A stretch of DNA of 64,000 nt, taken from the NCBI GenBank assembly GCA_019247695.1, contig JAFBAP010000112.1, positions 34,714 through 98,713 on the forward strand, read 5' to 3'. Numbering within the stretch: the first letter of the stretch is position 1; each line of letters starts with the position of its first letter. The notes under the pieces were generated by a model. That model was not told the DNA's origin. It made no database searches and saw only the letters and a list, made by a program, of their open reading frames with translations. This document shows positions 39,838-48,630 of the stretch, one piece after another. Both the position numbers and the translations under genes were made by a program. This DNA comes from Verrucomicrobiota bacterium. GTDB taxonomy: Bacteria > Verrucomicrobiota > Verrucomicrobiia > Chthoniobacterales > JAFAMB01.

Positions 39838-41188
39838 CGGCACGTTCTAGTCACCGCCCACTCTCCTTGACCCAGCCACACGCAGCGGCACAATCTCGCG
39901 GCGGTGGTCCCGGTGCATGCGGGTGCGGCGTCGCAGACTCCTCATGAGGTTTCCTGGCGGTACGAGACCCGGGCGCCGGGTACCTCTGATTATTGGGAGC
40001 GAAAGTGGAAAAACCAGAAGCTGCCAGGGCAATGACGGCCGTACCGGCTTAAGATCTTCCGCATAACGGGACCTGCTGCTTGGTCCTGCGCATCAGGATA
40101 GATCGCGGCCGCACGCCTGGGTCGAATCCCCTCGCGCCCGCCGCCCCGTTTGAGCCGTGCACCAAAGTCTACGTTGAGCCGGCATGGCGATTATTATCTA
40201 AAATCCCGTGCCGGCTGGTCAGGTCCAGGCTCCAGGCGCGCATATTGAATGGCGCCGAAGGCTCAGGTGGCGGTTGCTCCTGGGCCAGGTTGAGCGGGTG
40301 CTCGGCCAAAAGGGCGGCTGGCCTGGGTGTCACGAAGCTCAGCTCCGGCGCGATCGGGTGTTTGCCGTTGAAGAGTGTCGAGAAGCTCTGGCAGGAGGCG
40401 CCCTGGCAAGGGCAACTGCGCAAGCAGCGTACCCGCACGGGCACGTCGCCGAACAGCGAATGAAACATCACGGGGTAAACAGCCCCGGTCCCGGGGAGGG
40501 TCGCCGGTCCCAACGTCGGCAGGCGCGGCAGCACCGGCACTGGCCGTGATGCTCTATTTAAAACCGGAGGCTGGAAAGGAGAGTATCGGCGACATTTGGC
40601 CTCATCCCGCGCTTGCCCGCGACGCTCGCGCAACGCAACGACAAGCGTCAGGCAATCTCCGCCGGCGACCTGTTGTCGGAACATTGGGCCACTGTCCCTG
40701 TTGACACCGGTTGTTTCTGGTCTCCGGTGTGGCACTCGGCCGAGCCTCGCCGGATCTGCCGCAAGGGGTGGCAGCTGAGGCGGAGCGATTTTCCAAGATG
40801 TGCGTTGAGAAGCTCAAGGCTACGGGAGTCTCATCAGACGGCGCGGCGTAACTGTTGACTGCCGTTGCGGGCCCAACGCTGGTCGCCAGCGCGCTCGGCG
40901 ACCTTGGAGTGTACTGTACGACCGGGCTGCCCGCGAGTTGACACGTAAACCAGATTAGAGGTCTGCTTGACTAATCAGAGTCTGCGAACAAACCTGGTGG
41001 GAGTGAACAGCCCCCGGCAGAGCCGGTAACCTGAAAGAGGCAAAGGGGCAGCCAGCGGGCAGCCAGCGGAAAAGGAGTAAGAATGGATCAGGCATTTTCT
41101 CTCGAAGTCGAACGCTGCAGCCATTCACTCGGCATCGCCTTAATCATGACCACCAGCATAGCCGACCGGTTGTCAGCGCCGATTGATA
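39838..41188. other. Long stretch without confident genes
   Basis: Frames on both strands are Arg/Pro-rich and unlike known families. One small candidate, 41083-41232 (49 codons, MDQAFSLEVERCSHSLG...), follows a GGAG Shine-Dalgarno and overlaps the start of the ATL gene; it could be a leader peptide but is unproven. GGGCAGCCAGC is repeated directly at about 41047 and 41058. Confidence 0.35.
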
Positions 41189-41572
41189 ATGCAAATGGAT
41201 CATTGGTTCGGAAGAAAGCGCAGGAGTGGTGACCGGCGGGACGAAGATTTCGAGCGGGATTACGCATTCCAAAGAGCAATCCTGGCGATTCCAGCCGGTA
41301 AGGTGAGTACGTATGGAAAGGTTGCCGAAGCAGCCGGCTATCCACGCTACCACCGTGCCGTAGCCCGGTTGTTGCGCGGAGAACACTTCGACCGTCTACC
41401 ATGGCATCGGGTGGTCGGTGCGGACGGTGCAATCAAGACATCAGGGGCTTCGGCGAAAGAGCAACGGGCCCGGCTCCGTCAGGAAGGCGTCTCGTTTCGA
41501 GGAGAACGAGTGGATCTAAGCGTCTCCCTTCACAGGCCGGGCAAAGGTTCCGGTTTCCGGACAGAAGAGTGA
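41189..41572 (+). CDS. Alkyltransferase-like protein (ATL)
   Basis: About 127 residues. The MGMT C-terminal DNA-binding fold is clear: FQRAILAIPAGKVSTYGKVAEAAGYPRYHRAVARLLR. The active-site motif, PCHRV in methyltransferases, reads PWHRV at residues 71-75, with Trp72 replacing the alkyl-acceptor Cys. That substitution defines ATL proteins, which bind O6-alkylguanine without repairing it and flag it for nucleotide excision repair. The N-terminal ~20 residues are basic. Confidence 0.9.
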   Translation: MQMDHWFGRKRRSGDRRDEDFERDYAFQRAILAIPAGKVSTYGKVAEAAGYPRYHRAVARLLRGEHFDRLPWHRVVGADGAIKTSGASAKEQRARLRQEGVSFRGERVDLSVSLHRPGKGSGFRTEE

Positions 41573-41890
41573 CCACTCCCTCGCTTGAAGTCGTTACCTG
41601 CAAACGCGGCCGTTTGCAATTTCTGGAGGTAAATAAAGGTGTATGCGATAGAGATATGAACCAGCCTTCGAATCCGAAGATCGCTATGAACGTCAAACTG
41701 CAGCCAAATCGCGAAGCGGGCCGGGGGCGTTGCCCGATCTTTTCGACTCTCGGTGACCACCATCAAGAACGGCCACTCGCGCCTGCTTCCTGCCTCGCAT
41801 GACCCGATCCATCAGGTCGGCCCGACTGATACCGGGTTACTTTTCGGTCTTCAGGAGCCTCCTAACCTCCCCTGTTGTGTCTCGGTAAGC
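41573..41890. other. Intergenic stretch, nothing recognised
   Basis: Between the ATL gene and the end of the convergent GntR gene. No coding frame with family features and no strong hairpin were seen. Confidence 0.35.
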
Positions 41891-42682
41891 TCAAGGCAAC
41901 ATTTCAAAAGGTTGGGCTGATCCCGTCTGTGGGCAGGACGGCACAGCTCGTTCAGGGGCGAACGGGAATACGCCTTGGCACGCCACCGAGGCCGTCGCCG
42001 CCGCCCGTGGCGCGTCCCCACAAGCAACCGCATCAACCAAAGCGCGATGCGCGGCAACGGCGCGCTGGCAGCTTGAGGAATCCAGCAGAGGGGCCACGTC
42101 CGTGAAAAGCTGCTCAAGGTAGCTCAGCAGCGTCAGGTAGACGCGAGTGAGCACGCCATTCGACCCCATCCCGGTGAGCTTTCGTTGAAATAAACAGTGC
42201 CACTTGAACCAACGGCTCGGGTCGGCAACCATCATTTGGTCAACTAAGCAACGCAGCTCCCCGACAGCTTCCCGCTGGGCCGATTTTGCGGCCTCGATCG
42301 CAACCAGCAGCTCGAGCCGCGTCGCGACCGCCAGGCATTGGTGGAGGGCCGCGGCGTCACGCTCGGTTTCGAAAAACATTTCATCCCGGCAGGGGTGCAG
42401 GGAAGCGGCCGCTGCAAATACCCCCCCCTTGGCCCCTCTGCGGAGTTCGACGACGCCGCGCGTCTCCAGCACACGAAGCGCCTCGTTGAGGGTGCCTTGC
42501 GCGACCCTGAACCACCGGCACAGTTGCGTCTTGCTTCCGAGCCGTACCCCGGGTTTAATCGCCTTATCCAACAGGAGCTCCTCAATCTTGGAGGCCAGCT
42601 CCTCAGTCCGGGGTCGATCGACCCCTCTCAGTGGTGAAACGTTCTCAAACGCGGATGACACAGAGGAAGGCGTTTTAAACAT
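41891..42682 (-). CDS. GntR-family regulator, FCD-like
   Basis: About 263 residues from the ATG at 42682; a GTG six codons earlier (42700) is in frame. The wHTH reads TEELASKIEELLLDKAIKPGVRLGSKTQLCRWFRVAQGTLNEALRVLETRGVVELRRGAKGGVF, typical GntR. The helical C-terminal domain (AVATRLELLVAIEAAKSAQREAVGEL) is FCD-like, ligand unknown. The start codon lies inside a perfect 30-bp palindrome, pointing to autoregulation. The nearest possible target is the SSS symporter gene about 900 bases away. Confidence 0.82.
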   Translation of the reverse strand: MFKTPSSVSSAFENVSPLRGVDRPRTEELASKIEELLLDKAIKPGVRLGSKTQLCRWFRVAQGTLNEALRVLETRGVVELRRGAKGGVFAAAASLHPCRDEMFFETERDAAALHQCLAVATRLELLVAIEAAKSAQREAVGELRCLVDQMMVADPSRWFKWHCLFQRKLTGMGSNGVLTRVYLTLLSYLEQLFTDVAPLLDSSSCQRAVAAHRALVDAVACGDAPRAAATASVACQGVFPFAPERAVPSCPQTGSAQPFEMLP

Positions 42683-42709
42683 GTACCCGTGAACGTTCAC
42701 GGGTACATG
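42680..42709. promoter_or_regulatory. Perfect 30-bp palindrome, probable GntR operator over the start codon
   Basis: Left arm CATGTACCCGTGAAC (42680-42694) is the exact reverse complement of GTTCACGGGTACATG (42695-42709), no spacer. It covers the ATG of the GntR gene, and includes both candidate starts. Besides a repressor site it could fold the mRNA 5' end and hide the start codon. Confidence 0.8.
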
Positions 42710-42840
42710 ACACGTCTATTTTGATTGTCAAATGGCATCGGGTAAAGCGCAGGGAGCTCCCCACGTTTTCCTCCGTCCTTGCAAGGGCAGCCAGGGCGCC
42801 ACGGTCTAAAGGGCCGGCCTTCAGCGCGACGATTTTTGCG

Positions 42841-42981
42841 TCAGCGCCCACGCCGTCCGCCGAGTGCCCCAACGCGCAGCCCCGTCTCCGGCGTCACGTC
42901 CGGCATTTTGTTGATCACGCGCGAACCCGTCTGGTAGGACACCCCGGACCGGGCGGCGATCTGGGCCCCGCCGCCGGCGGG
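42841..42981 (-). pseudogene. LacI-family HTH fragment
   Basis: The frame contains QIAARSGVSYQTGSRVINKMPDVTPETGLRV, a nearly intact LacI-type helix-turn-helix plus hinge start (normally SYQTVSRVIN). The ligand domain is absent and the fragment abuts the 54-bp dispersed repeat. It is a leftover of a sugar-responsive regulator. Confidence 0.7.
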
Positions 42982-42990
42982 TTGAACTCT

Positions 42991-43044
42991 GCAAAACCCT
43001 TCACCCGACAAAAACATACACCTTACAAAATCTGCACCAGAACC
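42991..43044 (+). repeat. 54-bp dispersed repeat, copy 1
   Basis: Starts GCAAAACCC, has an ACAAAAACATACACC core and ends TGCACCAGAACC. Further copies are at 50947-51000 (inverted) and 57110-57163. Flanks differ, so the unit is discrete. Confidence 0.8.
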
Positions 43045-43593
43045 TGTTTCAACACCCCGCCAAATGAACTTCGACACGAGCCCGCAGCCGGCCATCTCGG
43101 CGTTTGTCCTTTCGGCGTATCCCAGAGCCGTCCTCGGTAGCGCGTTATTACGCAGGGTACGGGTGAACACTGAGTGAATCCCCAAAAATTAGTGTCGCAC
43201 CAGCCGGAGCCGGCATTAATTTTTTGCATGCCCACTTAGGCTTTCCGAGCGGCTGAAACAAGGCTGCTCATGAAGGTTCGTCGAGCGATCGGCAGCGTCT
43301 GCGGGCAGGTTCGGCTGACGCCGGACACGTGCTGGGAAGCGACGCGCTGGGGGTGCACGCGTTTGGCCGACAGGAAACGATGCAGAACAAGCCCGGAAAG
43401 ACAGCAATATTAATATATTAATATATTAATAATCTCCTCCGTTCCCAACCGGTCAGTTCCCTTGTTTTATCATATTGGATAAAACCACCAAGCGATGCAG
43501 GGCGAACCAAGGGCTGGAAGGTCCCCAGGTTACTACCGTAAGGATACGGGGTAATTACTGGTGAGTTAACCCAACCGGAGCACCTCGCGCAAT
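43045..43593. promoter_or_regulatory. Upstream region of the SSS symporter with an AT tandem repeat
   Basis: No gene is supported. At about 43406-43430 an AATAT/TTAATAT tandem repeat ends in TTAATAATCTCCT (43426-43438), identical to 31842-31854 upstream of the CheB remnant. This AT-rich block is a plausible promoter or operator for the symporter. Confidence 0.45.
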
Positions 43594-45462
43594 ATGCATC
43601 ATTCTGAGCTGCAGTGGGTCGATTACGTCATCATGGTCGTCTACTTTGGGTTCGTCCTGGGTATCGGCTTCGCCCTGAAACGATTCATGCACACCAGTGC
43701 CGAATTCCTTTCGGCCGCCCGCTCCATCCCGGCCTGGGTAGCCGGCCTGGCCTTCTTGTCCGCCAACCTGGGGGCCCAAGAGGTCATCGGCATGGCAGCG
43801 TCCGGCGCCAAGTACGGCATCGTCACCAGCCATTTTTACTGGATCGGGGCCATTCCGGCCATGGTGTTCATGGGCATTTTTATGATGCCGTTCTACTACG
43901 GCTCCCGCGCCCGCTCGGTGCCGGATTATTTGTCGTTGCGGTTTGACGAAAAGACCCGCGGCCTGAGCGCGATCACCTTCGCGTGCATGACCATTATGTC
44001 TTCGGGGATTTCCATGTACGCCATGGCGCTGCTGATTGAAACCCTGCACATCTTCGACACGCCGTTCCGGATGATGGGCTTGCCGCAAAGTTGGATCTTT
44101 CACGTCAGCATCATCATTTCGGCCCTGATCGTGCTCTGTTACATCTTTCTGGGGGGCCTAAGCAGCGCCATTTACAACGAGGTCTTGCAGTTTTTTCTCA
44201 TCGTGGCTGGTTTTGCCCCGCTGGTGTTCCTCGGGCTCAAGAACGTCGGCGGTTGGTCCGGGCTCAAAGAAAAGCTGCCGGCCGCTTACGTGCATTCCTG
44301 GTCCGGTATGGACAGCCCGCACAATAACCCGCTGGGGCTTGAATGGCTGAGCTTGGTCATGGGCTTGGGCTTCGTGGTGTCCTTTGGGTACTGGTGCACG
44401 GACTTTCTGGTGGTGCAGCGGGCCATGGCCGCTGATTCGATGAGCGCCGCGCGGCGCACCCCGTTGATTGCGGCTTTTCCCAAAATGATGTTTCCCTTTT
44501 TGGTCATTTTGCCGGGCTTGATTGCGCTGGCATTAAGCACCCAGAGCCCGAATGCCAACCCCGTTACGGCCGCACCCGCGCAAGCCGCCACGGTCGAACC
44601 CGCCGCGGCGGAAACCACCGAAACGGCCAAAGTGATTCCGTCCCAAGCCGGCGCCTCTGAAGGGCAGACTGACCTCCTGCCGCCTCAGGTTAATGCCCGG
44701 ACGGGACAGGTGGTCAAGGACAAGGACGGCAAGGTGGTCCTGGACTATAACTTGGTCATTCCCAACATGCTGTTGCACTATTTTCCGGCGGGCATGCTGG
44801 GTCTGGGCTTGACGGCCTTGCTGGCCAGTTTCATGTCGGGCATGGCGGGCAACGTGACCGCTTTCAACACGGTTTGGACTTACGACATCTACCAAGCCTA
44901 CATCCGCAAGCACGAAAGCGACGAGCATTACCTGCGGATGGCACATTTTGCAACAGTGTTTGGGATCCTTTTATCGGTGGTCGCCGCCTATTTTGCCTCG
45001 GCCTTCAACAACATCATGGACATCCTGCAACTGGTGTTTGCCTTCGTGAATGCCCCGCTCCTGGCGACCTTTTTGCTGGGCATGTTCTGGAAACGCACCA
45101 CCGGTCACGGCGCCTTTTTTGGATTATTGATCGGCACGGTCGCAGCGATGGCTCACCACGGGCTAACGCTGCCGGCCGAGAGTTCCCCAGGGGTAAAAGG
45201 CGGGTGGATTTACGTCGTGAATCGTTACCCGAGTGAAATGGCCCAGAGCTTCTGGACGGCCATCTTTGCTTTCGGTACCTGCTTCATCGTGACGATCCTC
45301 ATCAGCCTGATGACGAAGCCGCACAACGACGAGGAGCTTAAGGGTTTGGTCTATTCCCTTACGGAAAAGGACCGCGAAACGGGTCCCTGGTATACCCGAC
45401 CGGTGCCGGTGGGGCTTTTGGTTCTTGCCCTCGCTCTGGTCCTAAACGTCATCTTCTTCTAA
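43594..45462 (+). CDS. Sodium:solute symporter (SSS family) with a long Ala/Glu-rich insertion
   Basis: 622 residues, longer than typical SSS proteins (about 500-550). The family core starts DYVIMVVYFGFVLGIGFALKRFMHTSAEFLSAARSIPAWVAGLAFLSANLGAQEVIGMAASGAKYG. The Na+-site region has GLTALLASFMSGMAGNVTAFNTVWTYDIYQ. Between two helices (about residues 315-390) is an Ala/Thr/Glu-rich segment with GQVVKDKDGKVVLDYN, unusual for the family. It is followed directly by arabinose-gene remnants, so it may have imported a pentose or similar sugar. Confidence 0.92.
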   Translation: MHHSELQWVDYVIMVVYFGFVLGIGFALKRFMHTSAEFLSAARSIPAWVAGLAFLSANLGAQEVIGMAASGAKYGIVTSHFYWIGAIPAMVFMGIFMMPFYYGSRARSVPDYLSLRFDEKTRGLSAITFACMTIMSSGISMYAMALLIETLHIFDTPFRMMGLPQSWIFHVSIIISALIVLCYIFLGGLSSAIYNEVLQFFLIVAGFAPLVFLGLKNVGGWSGLKEKLPAAYVHSWSGMDSPHNNPLGLEWLSLVMGLGFVVSFGYWCTDFLVVQRAMAADSMSAARRTPLIAAFPKMMFPFLVILPGLIALALSTQSPNANPVTAAPAQAATVEPAAAETTETAKVIPSQAGASEGQTDLLPPQVNARTGQVVKDKDGKVVLDYNLVIPNMLLHYFPAGMLGLGLTALLASFMSGMAGNVTAFNTVWTYDIYQAYIRKHESDEHYLRMAHFATVFGILLSVVAAYFASAFNNIMDILQLVFAFVNAPLLATFLLGMFWKRTTGHGAFFGLLIGTVAAMAHHGLTLPAESSPGVKGGWIYVVNRYPSEMAQSFWTAIFAFGTCFIVTILISLMTKPHNDEELKGLVYSLTEKDRETGPWYTRPVPVGLLVLALALVLNVIFF

Positions 45463-45556
45463 GCGTATGAGGCCCGGCGACCCCTTGCCCGCCGATCACT
45501 GAGCTTCCCTGACCAGTTGAGGGACGCCTGTTGGTGCCCCTGGGATCCGGTGCAGG

Positions 45557-46132
45557 CGTCTGCTGTTGTTGAAGGGCGGCACCTCCTTCATGGAAGGTCA
45601 CATCTACCACCTGCATCCCAGTGCTCACCTGGTGCTCGGCTCGCACATGCTGGAAGTGCGTGAATCGATCGCCGAAGGCAAACCCTCTCTGGAAATCCAT
45701 CTCCCTGGGCACCGGCGGCAAAGGGGACCCGGTGGGGGCGACGCGGGTAGAAACAACGAACAAGAATCGGCAGCTACTACCTTTATGGTGCCGTTCCGGT
45801 GACGCGCATGATGACGGCACCGGAAATCGAGTCCGCTTACGAATGGGAGACCGGCAACGTGATCGTCGAACGCTTCAAGGATCTAGACCCGACGCGAATC
45901 CGCGCGGTGCTGGTTTAAAGCCGCGGACCGTTCACCGCTAGGGACCGAGCGGCAAGAGGGCCATGGAAAAAAAGCGCTGGGGCTGGAAATCGTCGCCGAA
46001 ATGGCCCTGAAGGCGCTGTAACTCAACCCGAATACTCTACCGATTCCCCAGGTACTGCTCGACGAGCATTTCCTGCGCAAACACGGTGCGAGCGCCTTCT
46101 ACGGCCAACACCTGGAGGCGTCAGAAACATAA
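45557..46132 (+). pseudogene. araA/araD: Fused remnants of L-arabinose isomerase and L-ribulose-5-phosphate 4-epimerase
   Basis: From 45566 the frame reads [17 protein letters not shown] and [24 protein letters not shown], the conserved late part of AraA, then shifts frame to GTGGKGDPV. At 45766 a new frame begins [37 protein letters not shown], the middle of AraD; an in-frame TAA at 45916 and a later shift follow, then ALGLEIVAEMALKAL, another stop, and LLDEHFLRKHGASAFYGQ, the AraD C-terminus. The AraA end and AraD beginning are missing. The arabinose branch is therefore nonfunctional here. Confidence 0.9.
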
Positions 46133-46325
46133 AACGGTGGGTTCAGGCGATCGCGTGGTTTTCAAGGGGCAGGAGGCCTGAACCCCTCGTAACCACCGTG
46201 TACCTGCCTAGTTCATCGACCGACGGATTACGGATCGAAGAGATGGTGTTCGGCCGAGGGAAAACCGGCCAGCTGATTGTCTGCACTCGGGGCAGGGCGT
46301 TTTAACCCAGTCGGTACCGCTTCAA

Positions 46326-46586
46326 TTAATGCAAGCGCTGCGTTGGCGCGGAGCCTTCAGGGAGCGTCTCTGGCACCTCCCGCCGCAGCCGGGATCGGGA
46401 CCGATTGGCGAAGTATGCCATGATTAAGCCAAAGATCAATAACGCCACTCCCCAGGAGAGGTTAATATTCAACCCCAGTGAGCGCTGATAGAAAGCAGCG
46501 CCGTTGGTAGTCAGACCGTACAGGGTCAACAACAACCCTAGGATAGTGAAGAGATAGCCGATCGGCAGACGAATATCGAAACCCAT
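46326..46586 (-). CDS. Small two-helix membrane protein
   Basis: 86 residues from the ATG at 46586; the longer frame upstream has no hydrophobic or family-like features. Two membrane segments: LPIGYLFTILGLLLTLYGL and LSWGVALLIFGLIMAYFA, followed by a basic tail NRSRSRLRRE. Similar short two-helix proteins are common in Acidobacteria and Verrucomicrobia. No function known. Confidence 0.65.
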   Translation of the reverse strand: MGFDIRLPIGYLFTILGLLLTLYGLTTNGAAFYQRSLGLNINLSWGVALLIFGLIMAYFANRSRSRLRREVPETLPEGSAPTQRLH

Positions 46587-47621
46587 AAAGCAGATCCGTT
46601 TAGCAGCTTCCAGCTTTTGGTTCGTTTGGCAGGGCGTGGTGGTTGCATCCGATGGCGAAATCAGCGGGCGGCCTGACCGGTTCCGAACCCGGGTCAACGG
46701 CATGCAGAGCACTTTGCACAAAAGGGCGGCTTCGGACCACCCAGTTTTTCTACCGAGTGGTATTGTAGCCGGTGAATGGGTTGACCGGTGGGCAGATGGA
46801 GCTTTGACGGTGAGGACTTTAAGCGCAAGAGGCCGCATTGGTGCCAATCCCCATTGAGCACCTGAGTCCGGATTTTTGCAACAAACGGTGGGCGCCGGCG
46901 TCGGCCCAGCCCACCTGCTCCTTTTTGCAGACCGCTTACTCGCCCACTTGGTTGACCGTTGATTCGGTAAACCCGGTCGAAATGGTTTCTCTCTCCCTCT
47001 CTCTGCCGGGTGTGCTCGCCGTAGTTTGAAATAAACACGCGGTGGCTGGTGACGTACGTCTCAAAAACGCGAACCGGCTTCAGCCGTTTCCGAGGTTGAC
47101 GAAAAAGTGCAGCTCCCGAAACCTGGAGAGCCTGAAGCACGGAACGTCGTAAGCAGACAACCTGGAACCCAGCAGGCCCGGTGTGAAAAGCGGGATCCCT
47201 GAACGGAAAGCCGCGTAGCCCCGTTTTGTCCTGGTCTCCCTTGACAAGGGCGCGGGGCAGGTCGTCTTTGGTGGACGGGGCAAGAAATTCCCCCCTTGGA
47301 GGAGGTGGCTTTCGACGGCGTGGCGGCGGGCCAACCAACTAACCTTTACCTGTTAACTGTGCATGCTCCTGGCCACGGCATATACGCAAGGCTCGACAGG
47401 GGTGGATGCATTTAACGGCGGGGCGATTCCGCGGACAAAGGCCTTCGCGACACCGTTTCCGGCGCCACCAGACCAGCATCGGCTTGGATCGATTTCCGCC
47501 TTCAACGTTCCTACGAAGAATGAACATAAATCATGCCGGATAAGTGAATTCTAGCGCAAGGGTCACGTCGGCGCGTTTCAGAGAGATCGTGTCGCTGAGC
47601 GGACCTTGCAGGAGGAAAATC
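46587..47621. other. About 1 kb without recognisable genes
   Basis: Open frames here are basic and Pro/Arg-rich on both strands and match nothing. The downstream end contains the promoter and strong AGGAGG Shine-Dalgarno of the following gene (about 47609). Confidence 0.4.
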
Positions 47622-48293
47622 ATGGCTTCATACATCTACATCCCCATAATGACGGGTGAAATGGCGGCGATGGCAACCGACTGGAATAATGGCCGTACCC
47701 GATTAGGAAAAGCCCCCTATCAGATTCTCGGGGCTGACTCAAGCGGCATCGGCAAAGCGCTGCGGCGTCAGTTCGGCGGGGGCTATTTAAGCAACGTAAC
47801 TGCTGCCGACAAAGTATACATCCTTGCCCACGGGGTTAAAGCTCAGCTAAATGACGGGGCATTAAGCATCGGCGTGCAACGTGGAGCGCAATATGTCCCG
47901 GATGGAAATTCTCTCACCGGATATTCTGCGCAAGGTGGAGCGTGGAAGTATTATTCCGCCATTGAGCTTGCCAGACATTTAGAGAAAGAAGGGCTGCCAA
48001 AAACCTTTGTTGACCTGCGATTATTTTGCTGCTCCGCAGGTCTGACGGCGACCTTCCAAGGTAACCCAGTGGCACCGTATGCGCAAAGACTGAAAGCTGC
48101 TTTAACAGCGCGTGGGTATAATGCGATCGTCGTCACCGGGTATCGCGGGGATCTGAATTGCCAATATAACCATTATTGTGCTCCGGGTACAATCGTGGCC
48201 ATGGGTTCGGCAATCCAAGGTAGGGGCAAAGGCGTGAAGTTGCCGGGTGATACCTATTGTTCAAGAGCCAAGAACGGCCGTGTGCAATTCTAA
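47622..48293 (+). CDS. Candidate clan CD (caspase-fold) cysteine-peptidase-like protein
   Basis: 223 residues from an ATG eight bases after AGGAGG; the frame upstream is not preferred. No signal peptide. Two motifs stand out: a hydrophobic strand ending in His-Gly (DKVYILAHG) and, ~85 residues later, a strand ending in Cys-Cys-Ser-Ala-Gly (DLRLFCCSAG). This spacing and layout match the His and Cys blocks of clan CD peptidases. Between them lies GYSAQGGAWKYYSAIELARHLEKEGL, as expected for the intervening helix. The end is Gly/Lys-rich with TYCSRAKNGR. Codon use is less GC-rich than neighbours, suggesting transfer. Function is inferred. Confidence 0.65.
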   Translation: MASYIYIPIMTGEMAAMATDWNNGRTRLGKAPYQILGADSSGIGKALRRQFGGGYLSNVTAADKVYILAHGVKAQLNDGALSIGVQRGAQYVPDGNSLTGYSAQGGAWKYYSAIELARHLEKEGLPKTFVDLRLFCCSAGLTATFQGNPVAPYAQRLKAALTARGYNAIVVTGYRGDLNCQYNHYCAPGTIVAMGSAIQGRGKGVKLPGDTYCSRAKNGRVQF

Positions 48294-48630
48294 AGCGTGG
48301 CCTCGGACGTTCGGCTCGCAGGGACACGGGATTGCCTAATGGTCGCGAGGCCCACGGGACGGAAGCGGTCGGAGTCGTCCGAGGCCGGGAAAGCCGTCCG
48401 CATGGGGAAGGGCCGCAGGTACTCGGACGGCCGAAGGGGAAGGCAGCCGCAATGGCAACTGCCGAGACCGGTTTGCCGGTGAACAATTACTTAGCGAGAT
48501 GCGTGAGCTGAGCCAAAAAGTGCTGTCGGGTTCGGTCCCTGGGCGTCCGCCGACGCCCTCGCAAAATTGTTCCAAAATGCCCTGATCTCAGCGCCATTCC
48601 GATTTGGGGCCTATTTGCGGCTATCTGAAG
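48294..48630. other. Intergenic stretch, nothing recognised
   Basis: Between the clan CD-like gene and the convergent GH31 gene. Short frames only; no strong terminator was seen. Confidence 0.35.

Noticed and set aside
40120..40145. GGTCGAATCCC resembling a tRNA T-arm
   Set aside because: No matching acceptor stem, D-arm or anticodon arm could be paired around it.
40169..40735. 188-codon minus-strand frame
   Set aside because: Composition is Pro/Arg-rich, no motif, no start context; treated as noncoding.
46694..47338. 214-codon minus-strand frame in the 1-kb gap
   Set aside because: Basic, Pro-rich and without any recognisable motif or start signal.
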